This document shows, piece after piece, positions 49,090-58,482 of a stretch of DNA of 64,000 bases. Below the pieces are notes generated by a model. That model was not told the DNA's origin and ran no database searches. It saw only the letters and a program-made list of their open reading frames with translations. Each line of letters starts with the position of its first letter. Position 1 is the first letter of the stretch. The stretch covers positions 68,167-132,166 of the forward strand of contig JANRIN010000090.1 in the NCBI GenBank assembly GCA_033764965.1. Direction: 5' to 3'. Origin of the DNA: JSC-12 sp033764965. Lineage in GTDB: Bacteria; Cyanobacteriota; Cyanobacteriia; Leptolyngbyales; Leptolyngbyaceae. The translations under genes were made by a program, and so were the position numbers.

Positions 49090-52000
49090 ATGCGGACATA
49101 TTTCATCGCTCAGTTGAGCTTCTTAACCACCTTATTGGGGATGCTAGCGGTTGCCGCCAGTGCCAACGATGGTGCCCCTAAACTGGATGCGATTTCTAGT
49201 TCTAGCCTCATCCAAGTTGACGATCGCCCAAACATTCCTGCACTTGAACCCGTTCTGGCACAAGCTAGTCCACCTGCGGCAACAGAGGTTCAAATTCTCA
49301 GTCCTAAAGCATCTGTAACATCTCAACCGTTCACAGATTTCATTGTCCAATATGCGACTGGGGCAACGGTTCAGGTGTTAGTGAATGGACAGGCGATCGC
49401 CCCCACCACTGCTACCCAAAAGCAAGATGATCCTGCCACTAACCAGACGCGCCAGGTGTGGTATCGCATTCCGCTGCGTTCTGGAGAAAATATCCTAACC
49501 GTCCAGGCTGCGGGAGCCTCTCCTGTGAACGTAATGATAACAGTGAAGGAAACGGCTGCCAAAATTGAGTTTTTACCCTTCAAAGAGCCTCGTGTGCCAG
49601 CGGATGGGCGATCGGCGCTGACTGTGGAAGGGCAAATTTTGGACGAAGCGGGACAGGTCGTACCGAAGGATGCAGTTGTCACTCTGACGGCAAGTTCGGG
49701 CAAATTTGTGGGAGCCGATTACGACAAGGAGCGTCCTGGTTTCCAGGTTTTGGCAAAACAGGGCAAATTCCGGGCACCCTTACAATCCAGCCTCGATCCC
49801 CAAGTGGTGCGAATTCGGGCAGCGGTCGATCGGCACGAGTTAGTCACCCAGGAGGAGGTCAAGCGCCCCACCCTCACTCCTCCCACCTCGATTAATCCGG
49901 TACAACCCGCCAGCAACCTACCGTACCCGCCCAGCAACCAGCCCTCCTTCATTACACCCAGTCCCTACGACAAAACCCTGGAAAGTTATACGCAAGTGGA
50001 ATTCATCACCAACTTGCGTCCCTGGATTGTGTCGGGGCAAGCAAATTTGCGCTTTGGACAGGCAGGCTTAGATTTCTACAACAGTTTTCAAGATTATCTG
50101 CGTCCCAGCTTGCTGGATCAGGGCTATCGGGTTGATTTCAGTACCGCCGCCTTTGCTCAAGGACGGATTGGCGAGTGGCTCTTTACTGGCGCATTCAACA
50201 ACCAGCGTCCTTTGAATGAAGACTGTACGGGAGCGACTCGCCTATTTCGGGATGCCCAATTCTGCGATCAGGTCTATCCCACCTTTGGCGACAGTTCCAC
50301 GGTTGATTACCTGACTCCTTCTATTGACAGCGTTTATTTCAAACTGGAACGGACTTCCCCCGTATTCGGTGCTGGCACAGATTATGCCATGTGGGGCGAT
50401 TACACCACGCGCGAGTTTGCCCGATCGTCCCAGTTCTACACAGCGACCACCCGCCAACTCCACGGATTTAAAGCGAACTACAACCTGGGCGACCTGCAAG
50501 TAACGATGGCGTATGCCAACAATGTCAGCGGGTTCCAGCGAGACACGATCGCCCCTAATGGCACCAGCGGCTACTACATTCTGTCGCGCCGCTTGGTGAT
50601 TGCAGGGAGCGAAAACATCTTCCTGGAAACCGAAGAATTGTTACGTCCCGGCACCGTTGTCGAGCGAAAAGCCCTGTATCGCGGGGTGGATTACGAAATT
50701 GACTATGATCGCGGGGCAATTTTATTTCGCCGTAACATCAATGCTTTGGAGTTCGACCCCTACGGGCGATCCCTGCGTCGGCAAATCGTCGCGACCTATC
50801 AGTACGATGGTTTGGGTGATGCAGGCAAACTTTACGCCGGACGAGTGCAGTACAACTTCTCCCGCGAACTGGGGCGGGAGATCTGGGCTGGATTTACCTA
50901 CCTGCGGGAAGACCAGGGTGCCCAACAGCTAGAAGTCTACGGTGGCGATTTACTCGTCTCATTAGGGAAAGATGCTCAGTTGGTGGGAGAGGTTGCCCGA
51001 TCGAATTACGACTCCATCTTCCGGGGTAACATTGGCGGCAATGCGTATCGATTTGAACTGACTGGGACGATTATCCCTGGCTTGTTTGGACGCGGCTACT
51101 ACCGTTCCGTGGAAGCTGGATTTACCAACAATGCCACGACCAGCTTCACCCCCGGACAAACTCGCTACGGAGCCGAGTTGACGGCACGAGTGACTCCCAC
51201 CACGCAAGCCACGGTGCAATTCGATCGCGAGGTGAACTTTGGCATTGCTCCTGCGGTACGGGGAATTACGGCGGTTAGCACGGCAGGCTTTGGGGATTTG
51301 TTCAGTCCCACCAACGAACCCATCCCTGGTAGCCAGGTGGACAACAGCCAGACCATTTTCAAGGCAGGGATTAATCAAAAAATTGGTCCGGTGGAGTTGG
51401 GCTTAGATTACGTGCGCCGATCACGGCAAGATCGCATCTTTCCGGGTCAGCTAGAGGCAGACAGCAATCAGATTGTGTCCCGCCTCAACTATGCCATTCT
51501 GAAAAATTTGATTTTCCGAGTGCAGGATGAGCGCAACCTGGGTAAGACCCCTGATCCGCTCTACCCCAGCCGCACCACTGTTGGCTTGGATTGGCTGGTT
51601 TCGCCAGATGTCACCCTGCGAGTTGCCCAACAATTTTTGGATAACACCAGCCAGGTCGGCACCAACTCCTTCACCAGCTTCGACATCATCAGCGATCGGC
51701 GGTTGACGGAAGATACAACCTTCACCAGCCGCTACTCCATCATCAATGGGGTGAATGGTTGGTCGAGCCAATCAGCACTGGGACTCAACCACCGCATCCG
51801 TCTGGCTCCGGGTTTGCGCCTGAATTTGGGCTACGAACGGGTTGCGGCTGATTTGTTTGCCTACACCAACGCTGGACAGCAGTTCGCCCAACCCCTGGCA
51901 TCGGGACAAAGCGCCGCCGCTCTGGGTTTATCTGCCTACACCAGCTACGCGATCGGGCTAGACTACACCGACAATCCCAACTTCAAAGCCAACGGACGGT

Positions 52001-52833
52001 TTGAGTATCGGGATGGGGAAGATAGCGGCGATACGATGGTGATTTCGGCATCAGCGGCGGGCAAGCTCTCCCCTGCCCTCACGGCGTTGGGACGCTACCA
52101 GCAAGGTAACTTTGCTAACCAATTGTTGGTCGATTCTGGTTTAGCCGATACCATCAACCTGAAAGTGGGGTTGGCATACCGCAACCCGATCGACGATAAG
52201 TTCAACGCCCTGTTGCGATACGAATATCGACAAAACCCCTCCACCACGCCAGATACGATTCTGCTCGGTAGCGGCACTGGCTCGGATGTGCATTTGTTTG
52301 CCCTGGAAGCCCTGTATGCACCGAACTTCCGCTGGGAGTTCTACGGCAAGTTTGCCCTGCGGAGTACGCGATCGTATCTGGCACGCGATTTGCTGGGCAC
52401 CAATGCCATTACTCTGGGGCAACTCCGCACGACGTATCGGTTTGGCTTTCGCTGGGATGCCGCCGCGGAAGTCCGGTGGATCAGCCAATCCGTGGTGGAT
52501 TTTGATGAGGTGGGCTTGGCAGCGGAGTTGGGCTATTACCTCAACCCCAACTTGCGAATCGCCCTGGGCTACAACTTCGGCAGCGCCAACGATCGCGACC
52601 TGAGCCGCACCAAAGACGGCGTTTACGTCACCTTATCGCTGAAACTCGACCAGCTATTTAGCGGGTTTGGGGTGCAGTTGCCCGATCGTAAAGTTGCCCC
52701 GCCCCAGCAGCAAGAATCGCTGATTCAACCCGTGGTGAGCCAGCCATCACCCCCCACGGGAGTCCTCCCCCCACCATCCACTGCACAAACGGCTGTGCCA
52801 GCCCAACCCGCATCTGAGGGCATCGCGCAATGA
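49090..52833 (+). CDS. Large predicted outer-membrane beta-barrel protein with Ig-like N-terminal domains
   Basis: A 1247-residue protein. A signal peptide (~1-28, after 'MRTYFIAQLSFLTTLL') is followed by an acidic linker. Ig-like domains lie at ~78-160 and ~165-265; the second has Big-1 features ('PRVPADGRSALTVEGQILDE', 'VTLTASSGKFVG'). A Pro-rich linker (~270-310) leads into a long stretch (~320-1195) of alternating hydrophobic/polar beta strands rich in Tyr, Arg and Gly, typical of an outer-membrane barrel. The last strand 'YVTLSLKLDQLF' ends in Phe like a BAM signal, then a ~60-residue Pro/Gln tail follows. I know no named family that fits. Its stop overlaps the next start (ATGA). It is the core of the operon. 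Confidence 0.8.
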   Translation: MRTYFIAQLSFLTTLLGMLAVAASANDGAPKLDAISSSSLIQVDDRPNIPALEPVLAQASPPAATEVQILSPKASVTSQPFTDFIVQYATGATVQVLVNGQAIAPTTATQKQDDPATNQTRQVWYRIPLRSGENILTVQAAGASPVNVMITVKETAAKIEFLPFKEPRVPADGRSALTVEGQILDEAGQVVPKDAVVTLTASSGKFVGADYDKERPGFQVLAKQGKFRAPLQSSLDPQVVRIRAAVDRHELVTQEEVKRPTLTPPTSINPVQPASNLPYPPSNQPSFITPSPYDKTLESYTQVEFITNLRPWIVSGQANLRFGQAGLDFYNSFQDYLRPSLLDQGYRVDFSTAAFAQGRIGEWLFTGAFNNQRPLNEDCTGATRLFRDAQFCDQVYPTFGDSSTVDYLTPSIDSVYFKLERTSPVFGAGTDYAMWGDYTTREFARSSQFYTATTRQLHGFKANYNLGDLQVTMAYANNVSGFQRDTIAPNGTSGYYILSRRLVIAGSENIFLETEELLRPGTVVERKALYRGVDYEIDYDRGAILFRRNINALEFDPYGRSLRRQIVATYQYDGLGDAGKLYAGRVQYNFSRELGREIWAGFTYLREDQGAQQLEVYGGDLLVSLGKDAQLVGEVARSNYDSIFRGNIGGNAYRFELTGTIIPGLFGRGYYRSVEAGFTNNATTSFTPGQTRYGAELTARVTPTTQATVQFDREVNFGIAPAVRGITAVSTAGFGDLFSPTNEPIPGSQVDNSQTIFKAGINQKIGPVELGLDYVRRSRQDRIFPGQLEADSNQIVSRLNYAILKNLIFRVQDERNLGKTPDPLYPSRTTVGLDWLVSPDVTLRVAQQFLDNTSQVGTNSFTSFDIISDRRLTEDTTFTSRYSIINGVNGWSSQSALGLNHRIRLAPGLRLNLGYERVAADLFAYTNAGQQFAQPLASGQSAAALGLSAYTSYAIGLDYTDNPNFKANGRFEYRDGEDSGDTMVISASAAGKLSPALTALGRYQQGNFANQLLVDSGLADTINLKVGLAYRNPIDDKFNALLRYEYRQNPSTTPDTILLGSGTGSDVHLFALEALYAPNFRWEFYGKFALRSTRSYLARDLLGTNAITLGQLRTTYRFGFRWDAAAEVRWISQSVVDFDEVGLAAELGYYLNPNLRIALGYNFGSANDRDLSRTKDGVYVTLSLKLDQLFSGFGVQLPDRKVAPPQQQESLIQPVVSQPSPPTGVLPPPSTAQTAVPAQPASEGIAQ

Positions 52834-54938
52834 ACCAGACCCATTTGTTGTTTTCCACTTCTCTGATGTTGCTGGGCGCTGTTCCCAGCGTTTTAGCAGA
52901 CCCACTGCCTGTTGCCAACCCTCCGGCTCAACCCTCGCGCCTGATTGTAAACAGCAATCAAGATGTTATCCAACCCGATACCGTCTTGACCTTGCGGGAG
53001 GCAATTTCCGTTGTGAATGGCTCCCTGCCTCTGGACAAACTCTCGGATGCGGAAAGAGGGCAAATCAGTCCTGCCAGTCGGTTCACGATCGACTTCAACT
53101 TGCCAGACGGGCAAACCACGATTCAATTAGTGGAGCCATTGCCAGCCCTGAAAGTACCTGGAATAGCTATCGATGGCACCACCCAACCCGGTTACAGGGG
53201 CGATCGTTCTGCCATTACCGAGATCGCGATGCCAATTCCGATCGTTGCCCTGACTCCAGCCGAGGGGAAAGAGGTCTTTCGGGGATTGAGCATCGAAGCC
53301 GACAACATCACGATTCGGGGACTGAGCCTCTACGGGTTCACCTCCAATCATCAAAATACTGCCAGCACTCCCCCAGCGGATATTTTCATTGCCCATCCCT
53401 TTGCTCCGCCGGACATCCGCAAACATCCCACCCCTGCCAATTTTTCGCCTTTCTACGCCGACGACACCCCCTCCCGCCGCACCGTAATCGAGAACAACTG
53501 GATTGGGATTCCGCCCTCTGCGGATGGTTCCGCCCGCACTCAAGGAGACCGTTCTGCCTTTGGCGTGTCGGTATTCAACGGAGAGAACGCTGTTATTCGC
53601 CGCAACTGGATTGCCGATCACGACGGCAGCGCTATCATCACCTCCGTCAACGCGGAGAAATTGGAAGTGACCGAGAACGTGATTTTGGGCAACGGGTTAG
53701 CGGGAATGCCGGATGCGATTCGGTTAGAAGGAGAAATTGACCAGGCGCAGATTAGCGGCAACTTGATTTGCGGTAACGACGGCAGTGGCGTTTATTTATT
53801 CAAGCCTGCTGGAGCCGTGGAGATTCGCGATAACCAGATTACCTACAACGGGCGACGCTTCCGACGGGCAGCAGTCTATTTGATGGGAGACAATCACACC
53901 GTTCGCAACAACCAGATTAGCTACCAGGCAGGTCCGGGGGTGGTGGTGGCAGCTTACCCTCACAGCCAACGATCGCAAATTCTCGCCAACCGCTTCCTGG
54001 GATTGGAAGGACTGAGTATTGATCTGGTGACGCAGCAGAATGTGGGCGTGTTTGATTATCAGCGGGGCGACGGACCGAATCCCGAACGCAACAGCTTTTT
54101 CCGCCGCCTGGAAACGGGGAATGGAGCGATCGATGCGCCTCAGTTCACCACCCAAGAGTTTGTTGCCCTGGGAAAATCTGCCACTAATCCCGATCAGGTG
54201 GCTGGAGTGGATGTGTCTGGTAAGGCTGAACCTGGCTCCAAAGTAGAACTTTATCGCGTCGTGGGGAATGATTTGGGATACGGTGCCCTGAATCTTCCCA
54301 TTGCCACGGTTGATGCCAATGACAAGGGTGAGTTTTCCACCACGTTGACCGAATTGAAAGTCGGGGATCAGATTAGCGCGATCGCGACTCATCCCCTTTA
54401 TGGCACCTCCGAACCTGCCCCGAATGTCAGTATTCGCGCGATCGATGGGTCTCAGGCAGATGCTCCCGCCAGCCAACCCCCGACCTCGCCCCCTCGCTGT
54501 GTCACCAGTGCGCCACCTCCCGTGGAGCCACCCCCGACAGAACCGATCATTTTGAAAGTGCCGAAGAATGTTCACTTCGCATTTGACAAAGACTTCATCA
54601 GCCCTGCAACGGCTGAGGTGCTCGACAAAGTTGCCACGGTGCTGAAAGACAATCCCAATATCTTGGTGGATATTCAGGGACACACCGACCCCCGTGGGTC
54701 TGATGCCTACAACCTGGATTTGGGTGCTCGCCGCGCCCGCAGTGTCCGTAACTACTTGTTGCGCCAGGGCATTGCCAATGAGCGGATGACCATTCGCAGC
54801 TTTGGCAAACGACAGCGGGCAACGGATGGTGACACGAAGCTGGATTTTGCCCGCGATCGGCGAGTGATACTCGATTACAAAGACGCTCGCAACATCACAA
54901 TCATTATTCAGGAGGAAGATTTACAGATCGAGCGTTAA
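52830..54938 (+). CDS. Beta-helix protein with C-terminal OmpA domain
   Basis: A 702-residue exported protein overlapping the previous gene by ATGA. A signal peptide (~1-23, ending 'SVLADPLP') leads to a right-handed beta-helix (~30-420) with parallel-helix repeats such as 'NAVIRRNWIADHDGSAIITS' and 'VEIRDNQITYNGRR'. Then come a beta domain (~430-560), a Pro-rich linker ('PPPVEPPPTEP') and an OmpA C-terminal domain (~575-690). The OmpA domain has 'VHFAFDKDFISP' and 'IQGHTDPRGSDAYNLDL', with the peptidoglycan-binding Asp and Arg in 'LGARRARSVRNYL'. OmpA anchors envelope proteins to peptidoglycan. Beta-helices often bind polysaccharides or act as adhesins. Confidence 0.85.
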   Translation: MNQTHLLFSTSLMLLGAVPSVLADPLPVANPPAQPSRLIVNSNQDVIQPDTVLTLREAISVVNGSLPLDKLSDAERGQISPASRFTIDFNLPDGQTTIQLVEPLPALKVPGIAIDGTTQPGYRGDRSAITEIAMPIPIVALTPAEGKEVFRGLSIEADNITIRGLSLYGFTSNHQNTASTPPADIFIAHPFAPPDIRKHPTPANFSPFYADDTPSRRTVIENNWIGIPPSADGSARTQGDRSAFGVSVFNGENAVIRRNWIADHDGSAIITSVNAEKLEVTENVILGNGLAGMPDAIRLEGEIDQAQISGNLICGNDGSGVYLFKPAGAVEIRDNQITYNGRRFRRAAVYLMGDNHTVRNNQISYQAGPGVVVAAYPHSQRSQILANRFLGLEGLSIDLVTQQNVGVFDYQRGDGPNPERNSFFRRLETGNGAIDAPQFTTQEFVALGKSATNPDQVAGVDVSGKAEPGSKVELYRVVGNDLGYGALNLPIATVDANDKGEFSTTLTELKVGDQISAIATHPLYGTSEPAPNVSIRAIDGSQADAPASQPPTSPPRCVTSAPPPVEPPPTEPIILKVPKNVHFAFDKDFISPATAEVLDKVATVLKDNPNILVDIQGHTDPRGSDAYNLDLGARRARSVRNYLLRQGIANERMTIRSFGKRQRATDGDTKLDFARDRRVILDYKDARNITIIIQEEDLQIER

Positions 54939-55014
54939 CCTGCAATCTCGCCCTGATCCAATGCCTTCCCTCTCAAATTGCCCCAATCTGTTTACTTTCC
55001 TCCCCTGAAATCGC

Positions 55015-56910
55015 ATGAACCGCACTTTGAGAATCCTCACATGCCTGCTTTCCTCTGGCGTGTTTCTCAACTCCTATACCCTGCCTATCCTTGCCCAGGC
55101 TCAATCCAACGGAAGTAATGCAGGCTGTCCACCCGGAACCAGGGAAAGTCCTGTCAACCTGGTTCGGAACGGCAACTTCACCACTAACGCTGGAACTGGG
55201 TTAGGGGTTGTTACGCCTCGTGCCCCGGTTCCGGCAGCACCTGACTTCACAAGCGATCTGCCTTACCGGGGAGATGCCGTCTATCCAGAGGATGATCCCA
55301 TCACTCCAACGACGGGTGGCGGTGGACTGTCCATCCAGGATGAGCGCTTTAACGGCGGACAAATTCCCGGTGCCCCAGCAGGCATTGTCAATGGTCGTGG
55401 AGTGACGGCAACTGAAGCAGCGCAGGTGGGAGTGGAGCCGATCGCCATTCCTACCTACCTGTATTCCAACCCGAACCTCAACTCAGCAGGGCAACCCGTG
55501 ACAGTGCCTCCTGCTGCGCCTGGAACCCCGGCGCCCGTGGTTTGGAGCCAAACTCTCACAGTTGCCCCCAACACGGTTTATAACTTCAAGGCACTCTTTT
55601 TTAATTTGCTGCTTCCAAATGCCTTGGGGGTTGATCCACGCATCCGCTTACGATTCATTTATCCCGCCAATGTGCTCAACCAGACTCCATTTCCGATCGT
55701 GGTGGGAGATGGCAGTCCCGTCCCTGGCTTTTCTAGTATCTCCAATACTCGGCAAGCCTGGATTCCCGTCCAGTTTTCGGCAGCAACTCCCAGCGCTTCA
55801 GTTCCAGGTCAGAACACCATTCAAATTCAACTGCAAATTGTGGACGAAAGTCAGAATATTATTGGGGATGACTTCGGCTTGACTGCGGTTGGGCTGCGGG
55901 AATGTGTGCCCAACATTGGGGTCGCGAAGCAGGCTGGAACTCCCAGCGCCAATGGAGATGGAACATTTACAATTCCGTATACAGTCAGAGTCAGAAATTT
56001 AGCTCCAGCAGTGGGCTTTCCTGATCCCTACGTTTTAAATAATGTTCAACTGACTGAGGATTTAACCAGTACCTTCGCGAATACAACCATTGTAGCGATC
56101 GGTGCTCCCCAAAGCCCCACACTGGTTGTGAATCCAGCCTTTAACGGAACAACGGATACTCGTCTGCTCCAGAATAATGTCAACTCTTTGGCAGCCAGTT
56201 CAGAGGGGTTAGTCACCTTCAACGTCACGATTCGCCCCAACTTCGAGGCGGGTGGCGGCGGACCTTATACCAATCGGGTTGTGGCAACGGCAAACACCAG
56301 CAGCGGCGTTCAGGTTCTCGATCGCTCCAACGATGGCACGAATGTTGACCCTGACAGTGATGGGAATCCTGGCAATAACGACGATCCCACCATTGTTGCT
56401 CTCCCCGGACAGGCAAACGTTTTACTCGTGAAACGCATTACTAATGTGATTCGGGCAGGGGGCACGTTGCCAGGAGTGAACTTTGGTGGATTTGTTGATG
56501 ATCCTGCCAGCGCTGACGACAACAACCCCGCCTGGGCACAACTTGTGCCACCTGGTTTCCCATCGGGAATTATTGCGTTACCAAACGATAACCCTGTGCG
56601 ATCGGGAGATGAGGTGGAGTATACGGTTTACTTCCTGTCGAATGGTTCCAATGTGGCTGAAGATACGAGCGTTTGTGACCCCATCCCTGTCGGCACAACG
56701 CTGGTTTCCAACACGGCTCAAGTCCGGGTTGGGACGAGTGCCGTTCGTTCGGGAGGCACTGTCTTCACGCCGCTTGCCCCTCTCCCCAGTAACAATTCCT
56801 GCCCCGATCAGCGCAACCCGAATGGAGCCGTTATTTTTGATTTAGGAACCTTGCCGAACACGCCTACGAATAACATTGGGTTTGTTCGGTTCCGCGTCAG
56901 AATTAACTAG
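55015..56910 (+). CDS. Exported DUF11-type surface protein
   Basis: A 631-residue exported protein. A signal peptide (~1-28, ending 'PILAQAQS') is followed by a beta-sandwich region (~45-300), a DUF11-like repeat ('NIGVAKQAGTPSANGDGTFT', ~300-450) and a C-terminal DUF11-like domain (~470-631) with 'SGDEVEYTVYFLSNGSNVAED'. 'DRSNDGTNVDPDSDGNPGN' looks like a calcium-binding Asp/Asn loop. There is no LPXTG or membrane anchor at the C-terminus, so it may be held by partners in the operon. It lies 76 bp after the OmpA gene on the same strand and completes the surface cluster. Confidence 0.82.
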   Translation: MNRTLRILTCLLSSGVFLNSYTLPILAQAQSNGSNAGCPPGTRESPVNLVRNGNFTTNAGTGLGVVTPRAPVPAAPDFTSDLPYRGDAVYPEDDPITPTTGGGGLSIQDERFNGGQIPGAPAGIVNGRGVTATEAAQVGVEPIAIPTYLYSNPNLNSAGQPVTVPPAAPGTPAPVVWSQTLTVAPNTVYNFKALFFNLLLPNALGVDPRIRLRFIYPANVLNQTPFPIVVGDGSPVPGFSSISNTRQAWIPVQFSAATPSASVPGQNTIQIQLQIVDESQNIIGDDFGLTAVGLRECVPNIGVAKQAGTPSANGDGTFTIPYTVRVRNLAPAVGFPDPYVLNNVQLTEDLTSTFANTTIVAIGAPQSPTLVVNPAFNGTTDTRLLQNNVNSLAASSEGLVTFNVTIRPNFEAGGGGPYTNRVVATANTSSGVQVLDRSNDGTNVDPDSDGNPGNNDDPTIVALPGQANVLLVKRITNVIRAGGTLPGVNFGGFVDDPASADDNNPAWAQLVPPGFPSGIIALPNDNPVRSGDEVEYTVYFLSNGSNVAEDTSVCDPIPVGTTLVSNTAQVRVGTSAVRSGGTVFTPLAPLPSNNSCPDQRNPNGAVIFDLGTLPNTPTNNIGFVRFRVRIN

Positions 56911-56934
56911 CGTCAGAATTAACTAAAAGATGGC

Positions 56935-57573
56935 ATGAGCCGCGATCGTCCCAACCCATTTCGCTATTTACTGTTCTACAAACCCTACGATGTCCTCTGT
57001 CAGTTCACCGACGAGGACTCATCAGAACCACACGATGCTGTCACCAAACAACCTCGCTCAACCCTGAAAGATTACATTCCAATCCCAGAGGTTTATCCAG
57101 TTGGACGACTCGATCGAGATAGCGAAGGTCTGTTACTCCTGACAAATGACGGGCAATTTCAGCACCGCTTAAGCGATCCTAAATTTCAGCACCCACGCAC
57201 CTATTGGGTACAGGTGGAGCAGATTCCAGACGAGGCAGCGCTGCACCAATTGCGAACTGGCGTAACCATTCGTGACTATCGCACCCGTCCTGCCCAAGTT
57301 CGTTTGCTGGAGCTGGAGCCAGACTTGCCCCCCCGCGACCCACCGATTCGGTTTCGGCAGCGCATCCCTACGGCATGGTTGGAAATAACCCTGACTGAAG
57401 GCAAGAATCGGCAAGTGCGGCGTATGACTGCCAGCGTGGGCTTTCCCACATTACGCCTGGTGCGAGTTGGGATTGCCAATTTACGCTTAAACCACTTGCA
57501 ACCAGGAGAGTGGCAAGACGTGCCAAGCGAGGATTTAGCCCCGTTGAAGCAACAAGTTGCCCGTCAACGCTAA
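56935..57573 (+). CDS. rluE: Pseudouridine synthase, RsuA/RluE family
   Basis: A 212-residue rRNA pseudouridine synthase. The catalytic signature is 'GRLDRDSEGLLLLTNDG' with Asp60 as nucleophile. The N-terminal 'YLLFYKPYDVLCQF' and later 'EGKNRQVRRMTASVGFPT' are typical of the RluE/RsuA group. There is no S4 domain, as in RluE, which modifies 23S rRNA U2457 in E. coli; whether this protein hits the same site is not shown. It starts 24 bp after the surface gene and may be read from the same operon. Confidence 0.9.
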   Translation: MSRDRPNPFRYLLFYKPYDVLCQFTDEDSSEPHDAVTKQPRSTLKDYIPIPEVYPVGRLDRDSEGLLLLTNDGQFQHRLSDPKFQHPRTYWVQVEQIPDEAALHQLRTGVTIRDYRTRPAQVRLLELEPDLPPRDPPIRFRQRIPTAWLEITLTEGKNRQVRRMTASVGFPTLRLVRVGIANLRLNHLQPGEWQDVPSEDLAPLKQQVARQR

Positions 57574-57579
57574 ATCCTT

Positions 57580-57644
57580 GGTCACGGGTCATTAATCAGT
57601 TGTCCTTTGCAAATGACCAATGACCGCTGACCAATGACGAATGG
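57580..57644. repeat. Heptamer repeats after the pseudouridine synthase gene
   Basis: GGTCACGGGTCATTAATC (57580-57597) and AATGACCAATGACC plus CTGACCAATGACGAATGG (57611-57644) are opposing copies of the ATGACCA family, able to form a hairpin. Non-coding spacer. Confidence 0.8.
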
Positions 57645-57785
57645 CATTTTCAACGCATTCAGTTTAATTATGGGCACTACTTCACGAGGGTCGCTTCTAA
57701 CCTATGAAAGATGTTTGCCGATCGAGACTTCAGTACGCTCATCGTAAATAGATGCTTTAGCAACAAACCATAGGATTTAGACCGA

Positions 57786-58343
57786 ATGCCAGACGAAACG
57801 ATAAGGAAAGACTTACCAGAAGTTGATCCGACAGAAATTGAAGATTCCCGATTGGCGATCGCCGATGAGCACCGCTCTTTTTTAGAGAAGGTGATGGTGG
57901 ACGGCGGTTTTGCCGATCCCTACGATGCCAGAGACTTTACTGAAATAGTGTTCCGTGTCATGCGTGACTTGATGTCCACGGAAGCCGCCGATCGTGTTGC
58001 CGATGAGCTGCACGGTGAAGTGGTTCAAACCAACGAGAAAGCTTTGCAGATGGAAGTCACGGATTTGTGGCGAGACACGAACCCGCTTGTGGGCTTCCTC
58101 AGTCGGGTGCGTCCACCCTGGCAAGGTCCGGGCATCTTCAAAATTGACTCCGATCGGTTCTTCTTCCGAGTTGCCAATGAAGGCGGATTTGAGCGCGGTT
58201 TTCAACATAAAGATGCTGATCGTAAGCAAGCAGTGAAAGCCGTATTTTCTGCAACTAAAGCCGAACTTTCGGAAGAGCGTATTCAGGAAGTTGCGACCTG
58301 GCTACCGGAGGGAGGCGTTCGGGAACTCTGGCAAGAGGCTTAA
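57786..58343 (+). CDS. DUF2267 domain protein
   Basis: A 185-residue acidic, helical protein. Residues ~28-160 match the DUF2267 pattern: 'FLEKVMVDGGFADPYDARDF' and 'VFRVMRDLMSTEAADRVADE', then a C-terminal helix pair ('AVFSATKAELSEERIQEVATWLP'). Members are widespread and often linked to stress response in annotation, without a proven reaction. There is no signal peptide. It is separated from the pseudouridine synthase by 212 bp containing heptamer repeats, so it is probably its own unit. Confidence 0.8.
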   Translation: MPDETIRKDLPEVDPTEIEDSRLAIADEHRSFLEKVMVDGGFADPYDARDFTEIVFRVMRDLMSTEAADRVADELHGEVVQTNEKALQMEVTDLWRDTNPLVGFLSRVRPPWQGPGIFKIDSDRFFFRVANEGGFERGFQHKDADRKQAVKAVFSATKAELSEERIQEVATWLPEGGVRELWQEA

Positions 58344-58410
58344 AAATGCTGCGATCGCATAGGGCATTCCTGCTCGCTTACCCGCCTTTCTAGGTGCATT
58401 GCCTCCTAGT

Positions 58411-58434
58411 ACGGGCGAACAGCCGTTTGTCCCT
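58411..58434. repeat. GC hairpin, dispersed element copy B
   Basis: GGGCGAAC and GTTTGTCCC around AGCC. This is a degenerate version of the perfect hairpin at 42951-42972, in the spacer after the DUF2267 gene. Confidence 0.65.
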
Positions 58435-58482
58435 CCAAAATCTAAATACTAAACACCTGAATTGATTCAATCCGCGCTCACC

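Noticed and set aside
53796..54683. Minus-strand open frame of 295 residues inside the beta-helix-OmpA gene
   Set aside because: Antisense shadow of a gene with clear OmpA and beta-helix motifs; the translated sequence has no coherent domain.
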